Counted from the first letter of the stretch, positions 1-10,887 are shown. The stretch is 64,000 nt of DNA from Siphlonurus alternatus (GCA_949825025.1 OX463782.1:35497351-35561350), one strand, 5' to 3'. The notes: generated by a model not told the origin, from the letters alone. A program made the numbers and translations.

Positions 1-701
1 TACAAAAATAATCTTTACATTTGGATACTAACCAACGTAAATTTTCGCAATTATAACTTTAATGAGGAAATAACAAATGTTAAAAGCCTACTTTCCCCCC
101 CACCCATGTTATATGCACACAGTATTATTTTACAGTATAAAATACTGTATCCATATATACTCACACCAGACTCGAACCAACTCAAAAATGTTCTTCACAA
201 GAAGAAGAATATAGTTCGTGCGAGTCTGGGCTCGCACAAATATTCAAAAAACAGCTACTGTCATGTCACAACCTGTTGTCAAAAAATGGAGGGGCTTTAG
301 TCAGTAGGCAATAGTCACAGGGATCCCTGACCCAGCCGTAGTTATGGCCCCTTGTCAAGCCTGGCGGCCCTGACCACAAGGCTGAAAATTACGTTTTGCA
401 TGCATTTTACCTGATTCTGTACAATGAAGACTTGCCAATCAACAGTTAGTAATTCTTCTGAAAGACAGATTTCCACAGAAAATGCTAAAATATAACCAAA
501 ATTCGCACAAAGCCTGAAGCTTCAGACACCAAGGACTGCCTCATGACATGACTTTTATAATCAGCTGATTAAAGGCAAAAAAGTTTCTGGCTATTCACAC
601 CAACGTTTCTTCATAAGTTGATTCACACTTCAGATTCATGCGAATTAATGCTACTCGAACTTCCTTTTACCTATTATAATATCCTATAGAGTTGTTATAT
701 T
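1..701. other. AT-rich non-coding DNA, no gene seen
   Basis: Repeated almost unchanged at 20675-21384. Only short chance reading frames are present. I see no splice-flanked exon or RNA gene here. Confidence 0.6.
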
Positions 702-705
702 TTAA

Positions 706-1088
706 AGGGACAGGGGACCATAAAAATAAGTATTTTTTATTTAAAAGTTACTCACTAACTGATGAGTATGAATACATGCCGCACGGTGGAGAGTGCTTCA
801 GGGTAAGCGCCCAGCGAGTAACTGAAGTGTGGATTGCTGACGTCAGCAATCACGAAATTAAGGCAACATATTATATAGCTGCCAATTTTCTATGGAACTC
901 ACTCCCCCCTCCCAGACTTAATTGCTCAGTGCGATCTTGCATGTGCGGCTGTCTATATTTTTATTTAATTTTTATAAATTTGGGGGATATATGGTCCGAC
1001 AACGGAAATTTACTCATTTCTCACACTAGCATATATCTTAAAAACACTCTTTTTATGCATTCATGATTGCATTGTCCTATATGTCCCT
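706..1088. mobile_element. TTAA-target MITE, unit A
   Basis: The element starts AGGGACAGGGGACC and ends TGTCCCT, and is flanked on both sides by TTAA (702-705 and 1089-1092). A TTAA duplication is typical of piggyBac-type (also Kolobok) elements. The inverted ends are short, about 7 bp. It carries no transposase. The open frame across it is also present in the unit-B copy but broken by indels, so it is not treated as a gene. A related truncated copy lies at 9968. Confidence 0.7.
832..851. promoter_or_regulatory. 20-bp perfect palindrome containing a CRE octamer
   Basis: GATTGCTGACGTCAGCAATC reads the same on both strands and centres on TGACGTCA, the full-site CRE bound by CREB/ATF bZIP factors. 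It lies inside the TTAA MITE and is conserved at 21512-21531 in unit B. That it has regulatory function is inference. Confidence 0.35.
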
Positions 1089-1372
1089 TTAACTTAATTA
1101 ATTTATATAGCTTTTTAGTGCATTAATTTTAAAAGAATAATTGATGAATATAAATATTTATTTAATTTTCAAGGAAAAGAAACCATTATAATTGTGATAC
1201 AATTAAGGATAATTAACCCAGAGAGGTAGCATGCAATCAATAGAAAAATCACAAAAAAGGTGAAAATCATGTGGTCACAGGGTCAAATCAGAAATATTTG
1301 AGTGAAGTATCACGACAATGTGAATAAACGTCGTCATAATATTTTATATATAATATTGCTTTATTTTTTTAA

Positions 1373-1721
1373 GGGTAAGGTAACGCCACCAATGTTAAAA
1401 AAAATCCCTCTCACAAAAATTCTGAAAAAAATTTAAAATGTTCTCCTCTACACCCCCTATCAGTAGCTAAAATATCAGGTACACAAATACGATCTAGTTT
1501 TTGAGTTATGAATTTTTAAAGGTGACTAATTTAACATGGGATTTTCAGTTCTCCATGTTAAAAAGTAGTCAACTTTAAAAATTTAAAACTGAAAAACTAG
1601 ATCGTATTTGTATACCTGATATTTTAGCTACTGAAAGGGGGTGTAGAGGAGAACATTTTAAATTTTTTTCAGAATTTTTGTGAGAGGGATTTTTTTTAAC
1701 ATTGGTGGCGTTACCTTACCC
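1373..1721. mobile_element. TTAA-target foldback MITE, unit A
   Basis: An almost full-length inverted repeat. The left end begins GGGTAAGGTAACGCCACC and the right end is its reverse complement, with arms of about 170 bp that include the shared segment TACGATCTAG. It is flanked by TTAA at 1369-1372 and 1722-1725. No coding capacity. The same element in unit B is split by a TA-target element. A diverged half copy sits at 9831-9963 and an isolated right end near 25705-25732. Confidence 0.85.
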
Positions 1722-1966
1722 TTAAGGTCGCGTCTTTTTAAAGTTTACACATAATTTTGAAAAAAGAAACAAATGTATAAAAATAATAAAATGTAACCAC
1801 AAACTCTATTTATTTTATTGCAGCTCCCTGGATATTTTCAGGATCTGTTGTAGTTAGAAGAATTAACCCCTAGCTAGCTATAAGTTCTATATCATGGAAG
1901 GACCCTATATAGCTATATATCTCTTCTCACAATTATAATAAAGTTGTTATCATTATACAATTATAC

Positions 1967-2195
1967 AGTGGTTCCCCAGGCTTTGGACATCGCTTTGGTC
2001 CATTGAGAAAAAGTAGAGGTGTCCGTCCTGACTGAGGTTTTCCACGGTTCCCTCAGTTTCACCTCAGCGAATGCTGGGACGCGTAAGCATGCAGGCCGTG
2101 GCCACTATCCGTTCCCTACCTTATCCCTACCCAGTACCCCGCCGCGAGCTGTAAGCTCTTAGGGGTGTATCCTTGTAAAAAAAATATATATATAT
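1967..2195 (+). mobile_element. SINE-like retroposon, unit A
   Basis: A moderately GC-rich 230-bp block in AT-rich DNA. It contains GGTTTTCCACGGTTCCCTCA, then a Pu/Py-rich GGCCGTGGCCACTATCC segment, and ends in an A-rich tail (TTGTAAAAAAAATATATATA). The layout resembles arthropod SINEs whose 3' half has a ...GCGAATGCTGGGA...CTTATCCCTACC... pattern. That family resemblance is from memory and not verified. The direct copy is at 24560-24790. Confidence 0.5.
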
Positions 2196-2237
2196 TTGGT
2201 ACTGTGTACTATATAAATCTAATCTCAGGTTATGGTG

Positions 2238-2286
2238 TTTTATACCAGAGTTAATTTAAATTAATTAAATTAACTCTGGTATAAAA
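2238..2286. repeat. 49-bp perfect hairpin, unit A
   Basis: Arms of 22 bp (TTTTATACCAGAGTTAATTTAA and its reverse complement) around a 5-nt centre. Conserved exactly in unit B at 24829-24877. It could be a minimal foldback element or a terminator-like structure. Confidence 0.7.
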
Positions 2287-3492
2287 TACATTCGATGTTT
2301 AATTTTCATTTCCAATCATTATAATCATTATGAGATAAATCTTCATAGCAGATATATTGAAGTTCATGCCTGGAGCCTAATATGGATTTCATTCAGGCAA
2401 ACTGTTGGTAGTTGATTTTGTTACTGGAACAGAAGAAAATAAGAGGAAGGTAAATTTGAAGCTAAAATAAGTGAAGATCGAGAATAGTCTTCTTTTGAAA
2501 AATTTCAATTAGGAAAATGTGTGCCAATATATATAGACTGAGAGGAAAATAAACAAGTCTCAATATTAGCAAATCTGATGTAATAGAAAGTAAATACAGA
2601 CTACAATAGCCTAGAGAATGGCATGATAGGTCCATCAGTCCTACGAATTTGGACTGATCTGCTCATTTTGGCAAAAAACACCCAAGGTGACGTCACGTAG
2701 TGAGCTCAAAACAGCTGTTTCGCTGCACGAGGGGCCCCTACCTGAGCAGAGTTTTTGTTCAACATTAGCGAGATTGTTGCTTTTTTTTTTTTTTGCCACG
2801 GAACTATTTTTAAATTATTATTTAAAATTATGTAAGTTATTTTTGCACTCCTGAATCCTTAATACAAAGCATCTAAAGTATTAACTAAATTCTCAGATTC
2901 ATAACCTTGATTTAAGATTTTATCTATATTCTCATAAAGTGGTCTCATAATATATGATTTTGTTTTTCTCTTACAAAACATACAACCATTGATTTGTATG
3001 TTGCAGAGTAAGCTAATATTGTAAATGAAAAAAAAAAAGTTAATTTTTTTAAATTAAAAGGCAGTTTAATGGTAAGTATCCATCAGAAAAATTGTATAGT
3101 CTCCATGTTCGTTTGCTGATTTTGACTCCTGCTACAACCACTGCGCATCGGAGCGCAACCCTTCTGCGCACGTTTTTTCGGCTCAAAGTCAAAACACAAC
3201 TACCGCGAAATTCTTTAGATGCTCTTTAATTAAACTGACCCAAAGCAAACAATAAAAATTTTATAGCAGCAAACGTAAAAGGTTAGTGCCAATACATTAT
3301 TTTAAATTTGCAAACATAACATATTTAGAGGGTTAACAATAAGCAATCGAAAAATTGCTCCGTATAGGATCTTAAGTGCACCCAATCATTTTTTGTAAGT
3401 AAATGGAAGGACAAAGGATTGGTGATGTCATCATGGATGTTGACCATTAGGATGGACATTCTGCATGAAAATCAGCCGACTTGACGACTCAC
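2287..3492. other. AT-rich non-coding, includes left breakpoint of A/B homology
   Basis: Homology with unit B stops near 2781 at a poly-T tract (2781-2794). No exon seen up to 3493. Confidence 0.5.
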
Positions 3493-3623
3493 CTCAGCTG
3501 TGAGGGCGTCCTCTCTGAGCCTCTCTGAGGGAAGCTTCTGAAGGGACGCGCGCACCTCCACCACCACTCGCACTTTCTGCTGGAGACGATCGGCCAGGTC
3601 TGCATTCTCCCCTCGCAACACGA
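3493..3623 (-). pseudogene. Coiled-coil gene remnant, exon d
   Basis: A GC-rich 131-bp block in AT-rich surroundings. On the minus strand it is preceded by a polypyrimidine tract ending CGACAG and followed by a GTGAGT donor. It opens in phase 1 and ends in phase 0. The translation is rich in Leu, Glu, Arg and Gln with heptad spacing (ENADLADRLQQKVR, then RASLQKLPSERLREDALTAE), typical of a coiled coil. Its phase matches the end of the exon at 4890-4800, which supports one spliced gene. I do not recognise the family. This exon is intact, but upstream exons carry lesions, so the gene is called a pseudogene. Confidence 0.6.
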
Positions 3624-4799
3624 CTGTCGAAGAACAACATCTCAGTGAATATTTAAAAAAAAAAAATACATCTTTAACACTGCATCCCAAATGTCCATTC
3701 TCCCCTACTACCTTACCCTACAATGGCAGCAAAATTTAAGGCACATCATATACGCCCTACTTAACTATATAGCGGCCATATTGAAGAGGAGGGGAAGGTC
3801 CATTTAGGGCATGCTACGACAGTAGACGAAAAATTGATTTGGGAAGCAGGGTAAACCTAAAGGTTCCATCTTATACATTTATCCACCATATGAGAAGGGT
3901 TTTGCTGCCAAAGCCAATTCTCTAAATTAACAAAGGAAACAGAAACTGCAGTAAAAATGGTCTGCTGGAATAATGACAACATTAATTTGCAATCAATAAT
4001 CTCCTCCTATATGCAACTAAGGCAGACCCAGTTTTAAGAAAATGCAAAAATAAAAATCAAGGACACTGCATTTGTGATATAAACTGAAAGAACTTTTTGT
4101 TTGCATAGGATGTTATTATAACTTCAGCAGATGTTATTAAATGAAAAATGTTATACTGTAAGTTACAAAAATAGAGCTTTTTTTCTTGCAGTTCATAATT
4201 ATTCTGACATCCCTTCGTACGGTTTGTTAGGAGAAAAAACTTTATTTTTTCATTCAAATTCTATGATGCACAAAATCGCAAATATTTTTTATGTCGTGCA
4301 AAGTGATCTTTCCCGTGGCTCATATGAATTATTAATCTTGCCATTCATAAAAACCGTCGGAAAAAATTAAAAACCAGGTACCGCTGGGTTAAAGGATAGG
4401 AAGCTTGATAGAACATGTCGTCGCGCGCAGTTCGTGCGCTAGATTTTCATTGGCTGAGAGAATTGTGTCGTCAATGTTGAAGCTTCTCATTAAAAAAAAA
4501 ATGAGCAAAACAACTTTCCATTTTTTTATAACCTAATTTGAAAATGATTTTAATATTTTAAATTATTTGATTTGATTTAATTCTTTCTCACAGTAAGTTT
4601 AACTCAATTTTCAATTACAAAATGGGGTTTAATTGTTTAAGGTAAAAATTTAAAAAAATAAAGAAAAAAAATATACAACAATATGCAGTTATAGTACTGT
4701 TTTAATTTATTTTCTTTTATGAAAAAAGGTGAATTTTTATGTGCACCCTTATAACACTACGGTACCCTATATCCCAACACAGATGGAGAACTGACTCAC
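3624..4799. other. Intron-like AT-rich DNA
   Basis: Lies between two minus-strand exon remnants. Only chance short frames are present. Confidence 0.5.
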
Positions 4800-4890
4800 C
4801 TAACTCCGTCTCCACAGAGTTCTATCGCTTGACGGCAGCTTGAAGTCTTGCAGCCAAGTCGCCTGCACTGTTGGGAGACTCAAGGGAGCT
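4800..4890 (-). pseudogene. Coiled-coil gene remnant, exon c, with in-frame stop
   Basis: 91 bp with a clean acceptor (TTTTCTTACAG) and a GTGAGT donor on the minus strand. In the frame that joins the next exon by phase (0 in, 1 out) it reads SSLESPNSAGDLAARLQAAV, then Lys-Arg, a TAG stop, and NSVETEL. The TAG interrupts a heptad-type sequence resembling exon d (DLAARLQ against DLADRLQ). Either the gene is dead or this is an alternative terminal exon. The matching phases on both sides favour a nonsense mutation. Confidence 0.6.
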
Positions 4891-5555
4891 CTGTAAGAAA
4901 AGATGACTTGCATTAGACCAGGCAAATCATTGAAATCATGTGAGTGCTATTTCACTTGCATTTTATCAAGGAAATCATTCAAATCTGAGCTGTAATTATA
5001 ATAAACTGTATGTTCACAAATATTAATCACATCTGGTATCATAGTCAGGGTGAATAAAAAAAAATATTTCTCTTCTTTCTTTACAATATTAATATTATCA
5101 ATGCACATGAATAGATACTGCAGTACAGTCAATATGCCATGGGGAATATATTTTCATGGGTAGAATTTTTTTCAAAAATTGAACAATGATTTAAATTGAC
5201 TTTGAAATCTCAGACATAAACATAAACTAATATTAGGTAATTTTTCAGTGTATTGAATCTTAAAAACAAACAAATTGACCTCATAAAGTACCAAGAGATG
5301 GCATTGAAAACAGCCTCTATAGAATCAGTATGACTCAACTACACGTGTACTTTAGCCAGTAGCAAAGCTCAGATATCAAAACAATGACACTTTTAGAATC
5401 ACCCAGGTAAAATCCACCAGATGTCCATACCTGTCTTTATGACGTCAATACACAATGAAAAATGTATTTTTCAGAATGCAAACAAGTTTTTTTTTTTTTT
5501 TTTTTTTTTTTGTAGAAACAAATGTTCTAATATTTAATTTGAAGACACCAAAATG
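4891..5555. other. Non-coding AT-rich DNA with a poly-T tract
   Basis: Contains a T-homopolymer at about 5488-5511. No gene seen. Confidence 0.5.
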
Positions 5556-6545
5556 ATATATCGTCGTTGTAGCGCTCTTTTGACCAATCTAGCTTTATAA
5601 GTTTTGACTTTTTGACCAATCTAAAATTATAAGTTTTGACCTTCTGACCAATCTCTTTTTTATAAGTTATGACCTTTTGTCCAATCAATTATTTTCTTAA
5701 TTGTTCAGGAGAAGCAAAAAACTGATTATCTCCAGATATATTAATTAGAACACAAAATCCTGCCAACTGCATCTGTATAATTTATGTGCAAAAAAAGTAC
5801 GCATAAAAGAATGTTGGCCATTATGTAAAAAAATAAATAAACAAATTAATGAAATTATTGGGATAGTACCGGTACTGATAGAAGTTTTGGGAATTCAAGA
5901 TAATATTATATTATTTATTATTTATATTACTTTTTTTACTGCAAAAAAAAAAATAAAAATTTTTACAAAAGGATATCATTGTTTTAGCAGTGCATAACAC
6001 TAAATTATAATTTGGTGCATGCTGAAATGTAATGAAATCTAAAACACAATTACCGTAAGTTTTTTTTTTTATTTTACAATACAATACCAGCATTATATAT
6101 TTATTTTGATATGAAATTAACTGGAATAATCTTTATTTAGCTTTCTCTATTCAGTCAAATATAGTTTATATATTATTTTAAATAAACAATATAAAGCTGG
6201 TGGTTCATAAAATTTATGATAGTTCATAGAATTTTATGCCTACAGTACAATATTTTTATGATACAAAAAACCATCTTAATAATTATAATTATATTTTATA
6301 GTTACATTTTATAGTATAATACATAATACAAAACAATATATTGCTAGGAATAATATTAATTAGGAAAATATGTAGACCTGAGTGGCCTAGCTAAATTGGT
6401 AGACAAGCTGCAGAATAAACTCAAAGTGTCATTTTAACAACAGCAGCCTCTATTGCTATTATAGTTATGATGGTTACATAGTTTATGTTAGATAGAAGGC
6501 TACCATTGAAAAATGATAATTTAAGTTTATTCGATGGACGTCAAA

Positions 6546-8217
6546 CTATTTGAGGTGGGGCAGTTTACGGTAGAAACTCCAGTACTTCTTCGGGATGACA
6601 CTCTCCGATATCTCTTTCAAGTGTTTGTACTTGGAAGCCGTAATCGGAATTCGCTTCTTATACAGTTGTTCTGGTTATTAGCAAGGGAGTTGTAATATTT
6701 ATGAATTTTTAGACGGTCCTCGTCAGTAACAGAATTACAGAATAAAAGCTTGCTTGTGCAATTTGTACATCTTTTACCTATGACTGCAGCTGGCTTCATT
6801 ACTCTAATAACACCATTTGGTGTCTTTTGTCTCCCAAGGTATGCTTCTGCCCAGGGGCGTAGACAAGGGGGGGGGTTTGGGTGTTATAACCCCCCCCTTG
6901 AGAGCTGAACCTTAGTAAATTTTAAGGGAAAAATAACAAAAAATGGGACTCGACAGATACGATTTAGCTAAAATTTTATGAAAAATTTTCTTAAAAAAAA
7001 TAATAAAAATAAAAATTTATATCCCCGAAACACATCGTTAATACATATTTATTTTATTTAAAATCGGTCTGCAGAATTATGATTATATAATCATGGTATA
7101 ATTCTATATTATTATAATTATAATATGTACTATTCCTCATGAAGTTATTTATGTTTTTGTACACGTAAAGACAACAATTTAAAGTGTAAAAAATGTTGAA
7201 AGCATTCCCCGCATAATGTTCAGCATAAAAATAAAAATTATGACATAGTATTTTATTATTTTTAATTTATTATATAGGTATATTACATCTTACAATTGCT
7301 AGTCTCATTGTCTCATGTATAATACTGTACGTATATCTTTGAATTTATTATTGAAGTTAAAAAAAATCCGATTTTTTAAATGTATTAATTTTACAGTATA
7401 CTTAATGTAATGAATTGATATTCCTGTTTTGAAAATTAAATAAAAATATTTTTTCTTGCTCGTACATCAGTACATCGTCTTAAAATGTGCTCTATTTTTT
7501 TATAAGAAAAAGTAGTGACAAAAATATTGTAACTACATAATTTCCGATTTACAAATATAAAAAATTTGCTGCAACTTTTCATCGAAAAAATGTATAGTCC
7601 ATGTCTCTTTTTCAAAAAAATCGCGCACCATGAAACTAATAAAAACGATATAAAAGTTGTATTAGATCTCATGGTATTAGATGAATTATTTGATTTAAAT
7701 ATACTCAATTAAAGCACGTTAGTGCACGTATAATATTGAAACGAAATTAAAAAAAAGAGGTGAAAAAAAAAATAAAACTTTAAAAATATTGCATCAGGCC
7801 ATGCATTCTCTATAATAGTATTTTTTTATAATTTTACCCTAAAAAAGGGGCGTGTCCTTAAAAAAAATCGCGCCTGCGGCGGGCTATTGGGGGGCTACGC
7901 CCCCCAAACCCCCCAGTGGGCTATTTTTCATCTTATTTATTTTCAAGAACCCCCCCCTTGGACAAATCCTGCCTACGCCACTGCTTCTGCCTTTTCTTTG
8001 AGCCGCATATTATTATATTTGTCAACTGACACCTTCCGAAAACGAGACTTTCTATTGGTAAGATGGGATTGAGTGGAAACTGGATTTACAGGTAAAAGGT
8101 TAGCAAGAGGCAGTTCAATGTTGATGACTTGTGGTTGGTATGGAGGTATCACAGCTCCGATTTCCTGATCAATGCTGTGCTCCAAGGTCTGCACAACTTG
8201 TTCAGCACTATCCATCA
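6546..8217 (-). pseudogene. Split, internally deleted transposase-like gene
   Basis: Minus strand. An exon starts at 8217 after a TTCTTCTTTCAG acceptor and begins with ATGGATAGTGC. It runs to the hAT insertion (7983) and resumes at 6851 in the same frame once one target duplication is removed. It then encodes a Cys-rich stretch (GKRCTNCTSKLLFC) and DEDRLKIHKYYNSL. From 6665 to 6546 the frame shifted by one base is open for 39 residues up to a TAG and looks like a transposase C-terminus (KYKHLKEISESVIPKKYWSF). The N- and C-terminal parts recall uncharacterised insect transposon proteins with a CxC...EEERxxIFxxFY motif (from memory). The catalytic middle is missing and the two parts meet out of frame. 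The product would be inactive. Confidence 0.65.
6852..7983. mobile_element. Non-autonomous hAT element nested in the transposase-like gene
   Basis: The ends are CAGGGGCGTAGAC and CTACGCCACTG with G/C homopolymer subterminal runs. It is flanked by a perfect 8-bp direct repeat CTTCTGCC (6844-6851 and 7984-7991). An 8-bp duplication and CAGNGGCG termini are typical of hAT. The 1132-bp interior is AT-rich with no transposase frame. Removing the element plus one repeat restores the host reading frame, which confirms the boundaries. Confidence 0.9.
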
Positions 8218-8755
8218 CTGAAAGAAGAATTTACATTTAATTACCTTAAAACGTAAGTAATTAAACACGTAGGTGATACATAAATTATGTTCTTCAGTTA
8301 ATTATTATCACTTACCTGATATTATGCAGCCACAATATCTTTAAACTTGTTACAAAGTAATAGCAGAATTATTCTTGATTTCCCACATGTTTGAGAAAAC
8401 AGCTGATCACACCCACTTCTTATTTTTTTCCGACACCGTAAATGAAAAATATTAAAACTGTACGAGTGGTGCCATCTTGTGGCAAATTTTACGCTCTTTC
8501 GAATGGCGCAATAAAACGAAAGTTGTAACTTTTGAGATTTTGGACATTTGTCCCTGGCAAAATTTTTAAAGATTGGTCAGAAGGTCAAAACTTATAATTT
8601 TAGATTGGTCAAAAAGTCAAAACTTATAAAGCTAGATTGGTCAAAAGAGCGCTACAACGACGATATATTTTTTAAATTTATAACTTTTTACTGAGAATAA
8701 AAAATATTTTCATATAAAAAGTTTTGTTATGCAGAAGACATCTCTAGCAACTCAC

Positions 8756-8879
8756 ATCTAGGCTGGCATTGCTGGACCCTCCCTGGCTCGCAGCTTTTGG
8801 CTTGCAGTTTGCGGACGTGGCCTCCCAGAACGAGCACCGAGCGTTTTATCTCCGCCCACGACATCCCCTCCTCAACAGC
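8756..8879 (-). pseudogene. Coiled-coil gene remnant, exon b, 1-nt frameshift
   Basis: Minus strand, with acceptor CTGTTTGCAG and donor GTGAGT. It is 124 bp long. The first frame reads AVEEGMSWAEIKRSVLVLGG then HVRKLQAK. After a run of four A's (sense strand, about 8791-8794) the natural continuation AASQGGSSNASLD is in the +1 frame. Without one A the exon would be 123 bp, exactly 41 codons, phase 0-0, joining exon c in phase. This supports a single-base insertion that destroyed the frame. Family not recognised. Confidence 0.6.
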
Positions 8880-9830
8880 CTGCAAACAGATAGTGTCAAT
8901 ACAGAATTCAAATCACATAATTTTTGTTGTTTATCTTTTAACATATAGCATTTTTTGCTACTTTTTTAAGAAATTAACGAGTGAAGACAAAATGCAACCT
9001 ATGCAAATTGCACCTAAAATAATAGAGAAATAAAAAAAAAAAAAATCAGAATTTGATCACGATATAAAAAAGGTAGAGATAATTGAACAAATATATATTT
9101 TGCTACATTTTGAAACATATGATATGAAATTTTCTGACTCAAGTAAGAATCACTTACAAGTAAGTGTAACAAATAAAAGCTTTTATTAATGTCTATATTA
9201 GCCTTACCACTTATCTGACATCACACATGCCACGCCCACTTTCCATGTGTTTCCCATAAAGAATATATTTTTTTTCTTTTTTGCTTCAACTGGACCCTAG
9301 CTGTTGTAGAATATTGGATAAGGATTGTATATTGGAGTCAGACAGTTAGTACACCCAACACCAAATCTAATGCAAAAAACTCAAAGAGGTAACTCTATTC
9401 TTGTAACAGCCAGAACCATTAATTACTATGATGAGTTATCTGTCACCCATGATGATCGAGGGTTGACAGTGTGGCGACATTTCATGTTCTTTATTAGTTA
9501 ACTTACCACATTTCCTGTGCTTTTATTTGGAAAACAATATATGTGACAAATAAAAGTAAAGTATAATTTGACTTCATAAACAACAACAAAGGTCGCTGAA
9601 CCGTCAACTTTCATCATGAGTGACAAGCAACTCATCATCATCATCATAGCCTGGATGTTACAAGCCTAGAGTGCATATAAATTTGTTTTGTGTGTGTTTT
9701 GTCTTGAGTTGTTATTATGACGGTATAGATGACTTATTGTTCTATGCGTATGCTATCTGTATATTATAGCTAAATTAACTAAATAAATCTATTAAATACC
9801 CGATATTTTTAGATTATGCAAATGTAAGCT
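8880..9830. other. Non-coding AT-rich DNA
   Basis: No exon seen. A short TCA-triplet run is at about 9629-9645. Confidence 0.5.
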
Positions 9831-9963
9831 AGATTTGGAGTTATGAATTTGTATACCTAATATTTTAGCTACCGATAGGGAATGTAGGGGAGAACACTTT
9901 AAAAAAAAATCGTAATTTTCATGTGTGAAATATTTTTTTAACATTGGGTGTGTTACCTTGCTA
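9831..9963. mobile_element. Right-half fragment of the GGGTAAGG/TTAA foldback MITE
   Basis: Diverged match to the right arm of 1373-1721 (GTATACCTAATATTTTAGCT, then GGGGAGAACA, then GTTACCTTGCTA). It ends at a TTAA (9964-9967). Confidence 0.6.
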
Positions 9964-9967
9964 TTAA

Positions 9968-10085
9968 AGGGGCTGGGGACCCTAGAAATAGGTATTTTTA
10001 ATCAAACGTTACCCATCAACTGAGTATGAATACATGCCGCACGGTGGCAAGTGCCCCAGGGTAAGCGTCCTATGAATAGCGGGAC
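9968..10085. mobile_element. Left fragment of the AGGGACAGGGGACC/TTAA MITE
   Basis: Begins AGGGGCTGGGGACCCTAGAA directly after the TTAA that closes the preceding fragment. It follows the first ~130 bp of the 706-1088 element, including GAGTATGAATACATGCCGCA. The right end is lost. Confidence 0.6.
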
Positions 10086-10292
10086 CGGAGGAATATGACT
10101 TCACATTCATCGCCTGGCAACGCTGCTGTCTCTTCTTCATGTACCTCCCTCCCCCTTCCTCCCGCCCAGCCATACTCACTTTCAGTGCGATGTTGCCTGA
10201 TGTGCAGCATCTCAGGGATCTGTCTTCAAGTGTTCCCCGCCAGGAGAATTTTCTCCATAAACCACCATGTTAGAAAAATTTGAAATCATCTA

Positions 10293-10465
10293 CAGTATAA
10301 CAGATCTTAGTTTACCACTAAACAGTTCAGTAGACTAGACGGCGCCAGATATATCAGCCAATGAAAAGGTGGCCAGCTGACATTTTAGCCTTTTCATTGG
10401 CTGATATATCTGGCGCCGTCTAGTCTACTGAGCTGTTTAGTGGTAAACTAAGATCTGTTATACTG
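10293..10465. mobile_element. Tc1/mariner-like foldback MITE, only in unit A
   Basis: A 173-bp near-perfect hairpin starting CAGTATAACAGATC and ending GATCTGTTATACTG, flanked by TA on both sides (10291-10292, 10466-10467). Unit B (about 28918-28930) shows the empty site with a single TA (CATCTACTACC). TA duplication and CAGT ends fit Tc1/mariner. Confidence 0.9.
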
Positions 10466-10739
10466 TACTACCTCCCACCCTCCCTACTTCAGGATTGTAG
10501 GGGTCGTCTGATAATTATTAATCAAGAAATAATTTTCCTTTAAAAATTTTCTTAAATATAAAAAACAACAATTTTGAGGTTTATTTTACATAGGTTTGGA
10601 TATAGAACGGTAGGAACACTGCAAAATCAGCTGACTTGAAGCCTCTATTACATTTTAAGCCTAACATTGCAGCAAACATTTGTGCACACTATTAGCTTCA
10701 AAAGTACCGTTAAATTCTGTGGCAAAGTAGGTCACTGAC

Positions 10740-10887
10740 CTATCAGAGGGCAGGCGAAGAAGATGCTTGTGGCTGCCGGCTGTGCCAGGTTCTGCAGAGT
10801 CTGCGAGGGCTTGGACGAGCCGGTAGCCAGCTCGTTCTCACTCCTCACATTCGAGGCCTCTGCCGCAGCTTGCTCCGCCTCCAGCTC
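10740..10887 (-). pseudogene. Coiled-coil exon a, unit A copy with 17-bp deletion
   Basis: Minus strand, acceptor TTCTTGATCAG, donor GTCAGT. Compared with the unit B copy (165 bp, phase 1-1) it lacks 17 bp right after the acceptor, apparently lost between two GAGCT repeats. The length is no longer compatible with the phase: read from an upstream phase-1 exon it soon meets TGA. The intact frame encodes ELEAEQAAAEASNVRSENEL and a Ser/Pro/Gln-rich tail. Relationship to exons b-d is likely but the outgoing phase (1) does not match exon b (0), so an exon may be missing. Confidence 0.55.

Larger units (their letters stand above)
5556..8668. mobile_element. DNA transposon with 99-bp perfect terminal inverted repeats
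   Basis: Bases 5556-5654 are the exact reverse complement of 8570-8668. Each TIR starts ATATATCGTCGTTGTAGCGC and contains a repeated TGACCAATCT motif spaced about 32 bp apart, a likely transposase-binding array. The flanking ATATAT is palindromic, so the exact end and target duplication cannot be fixed. Inside lies a minus-strand transposase-like pseudogene, itself split by a hAT element. Without the hAT the element is about 1.97 kb. It is absent from unit B. Superfamily not assigned. Confidence 0.85.

Noticed and set aside
692..1066. 124-codon frame starting at the TTAA MITE
   Set aside because: Lies almost wholly inside a non-coding MITE, and the unit-B copy is broken by indels.
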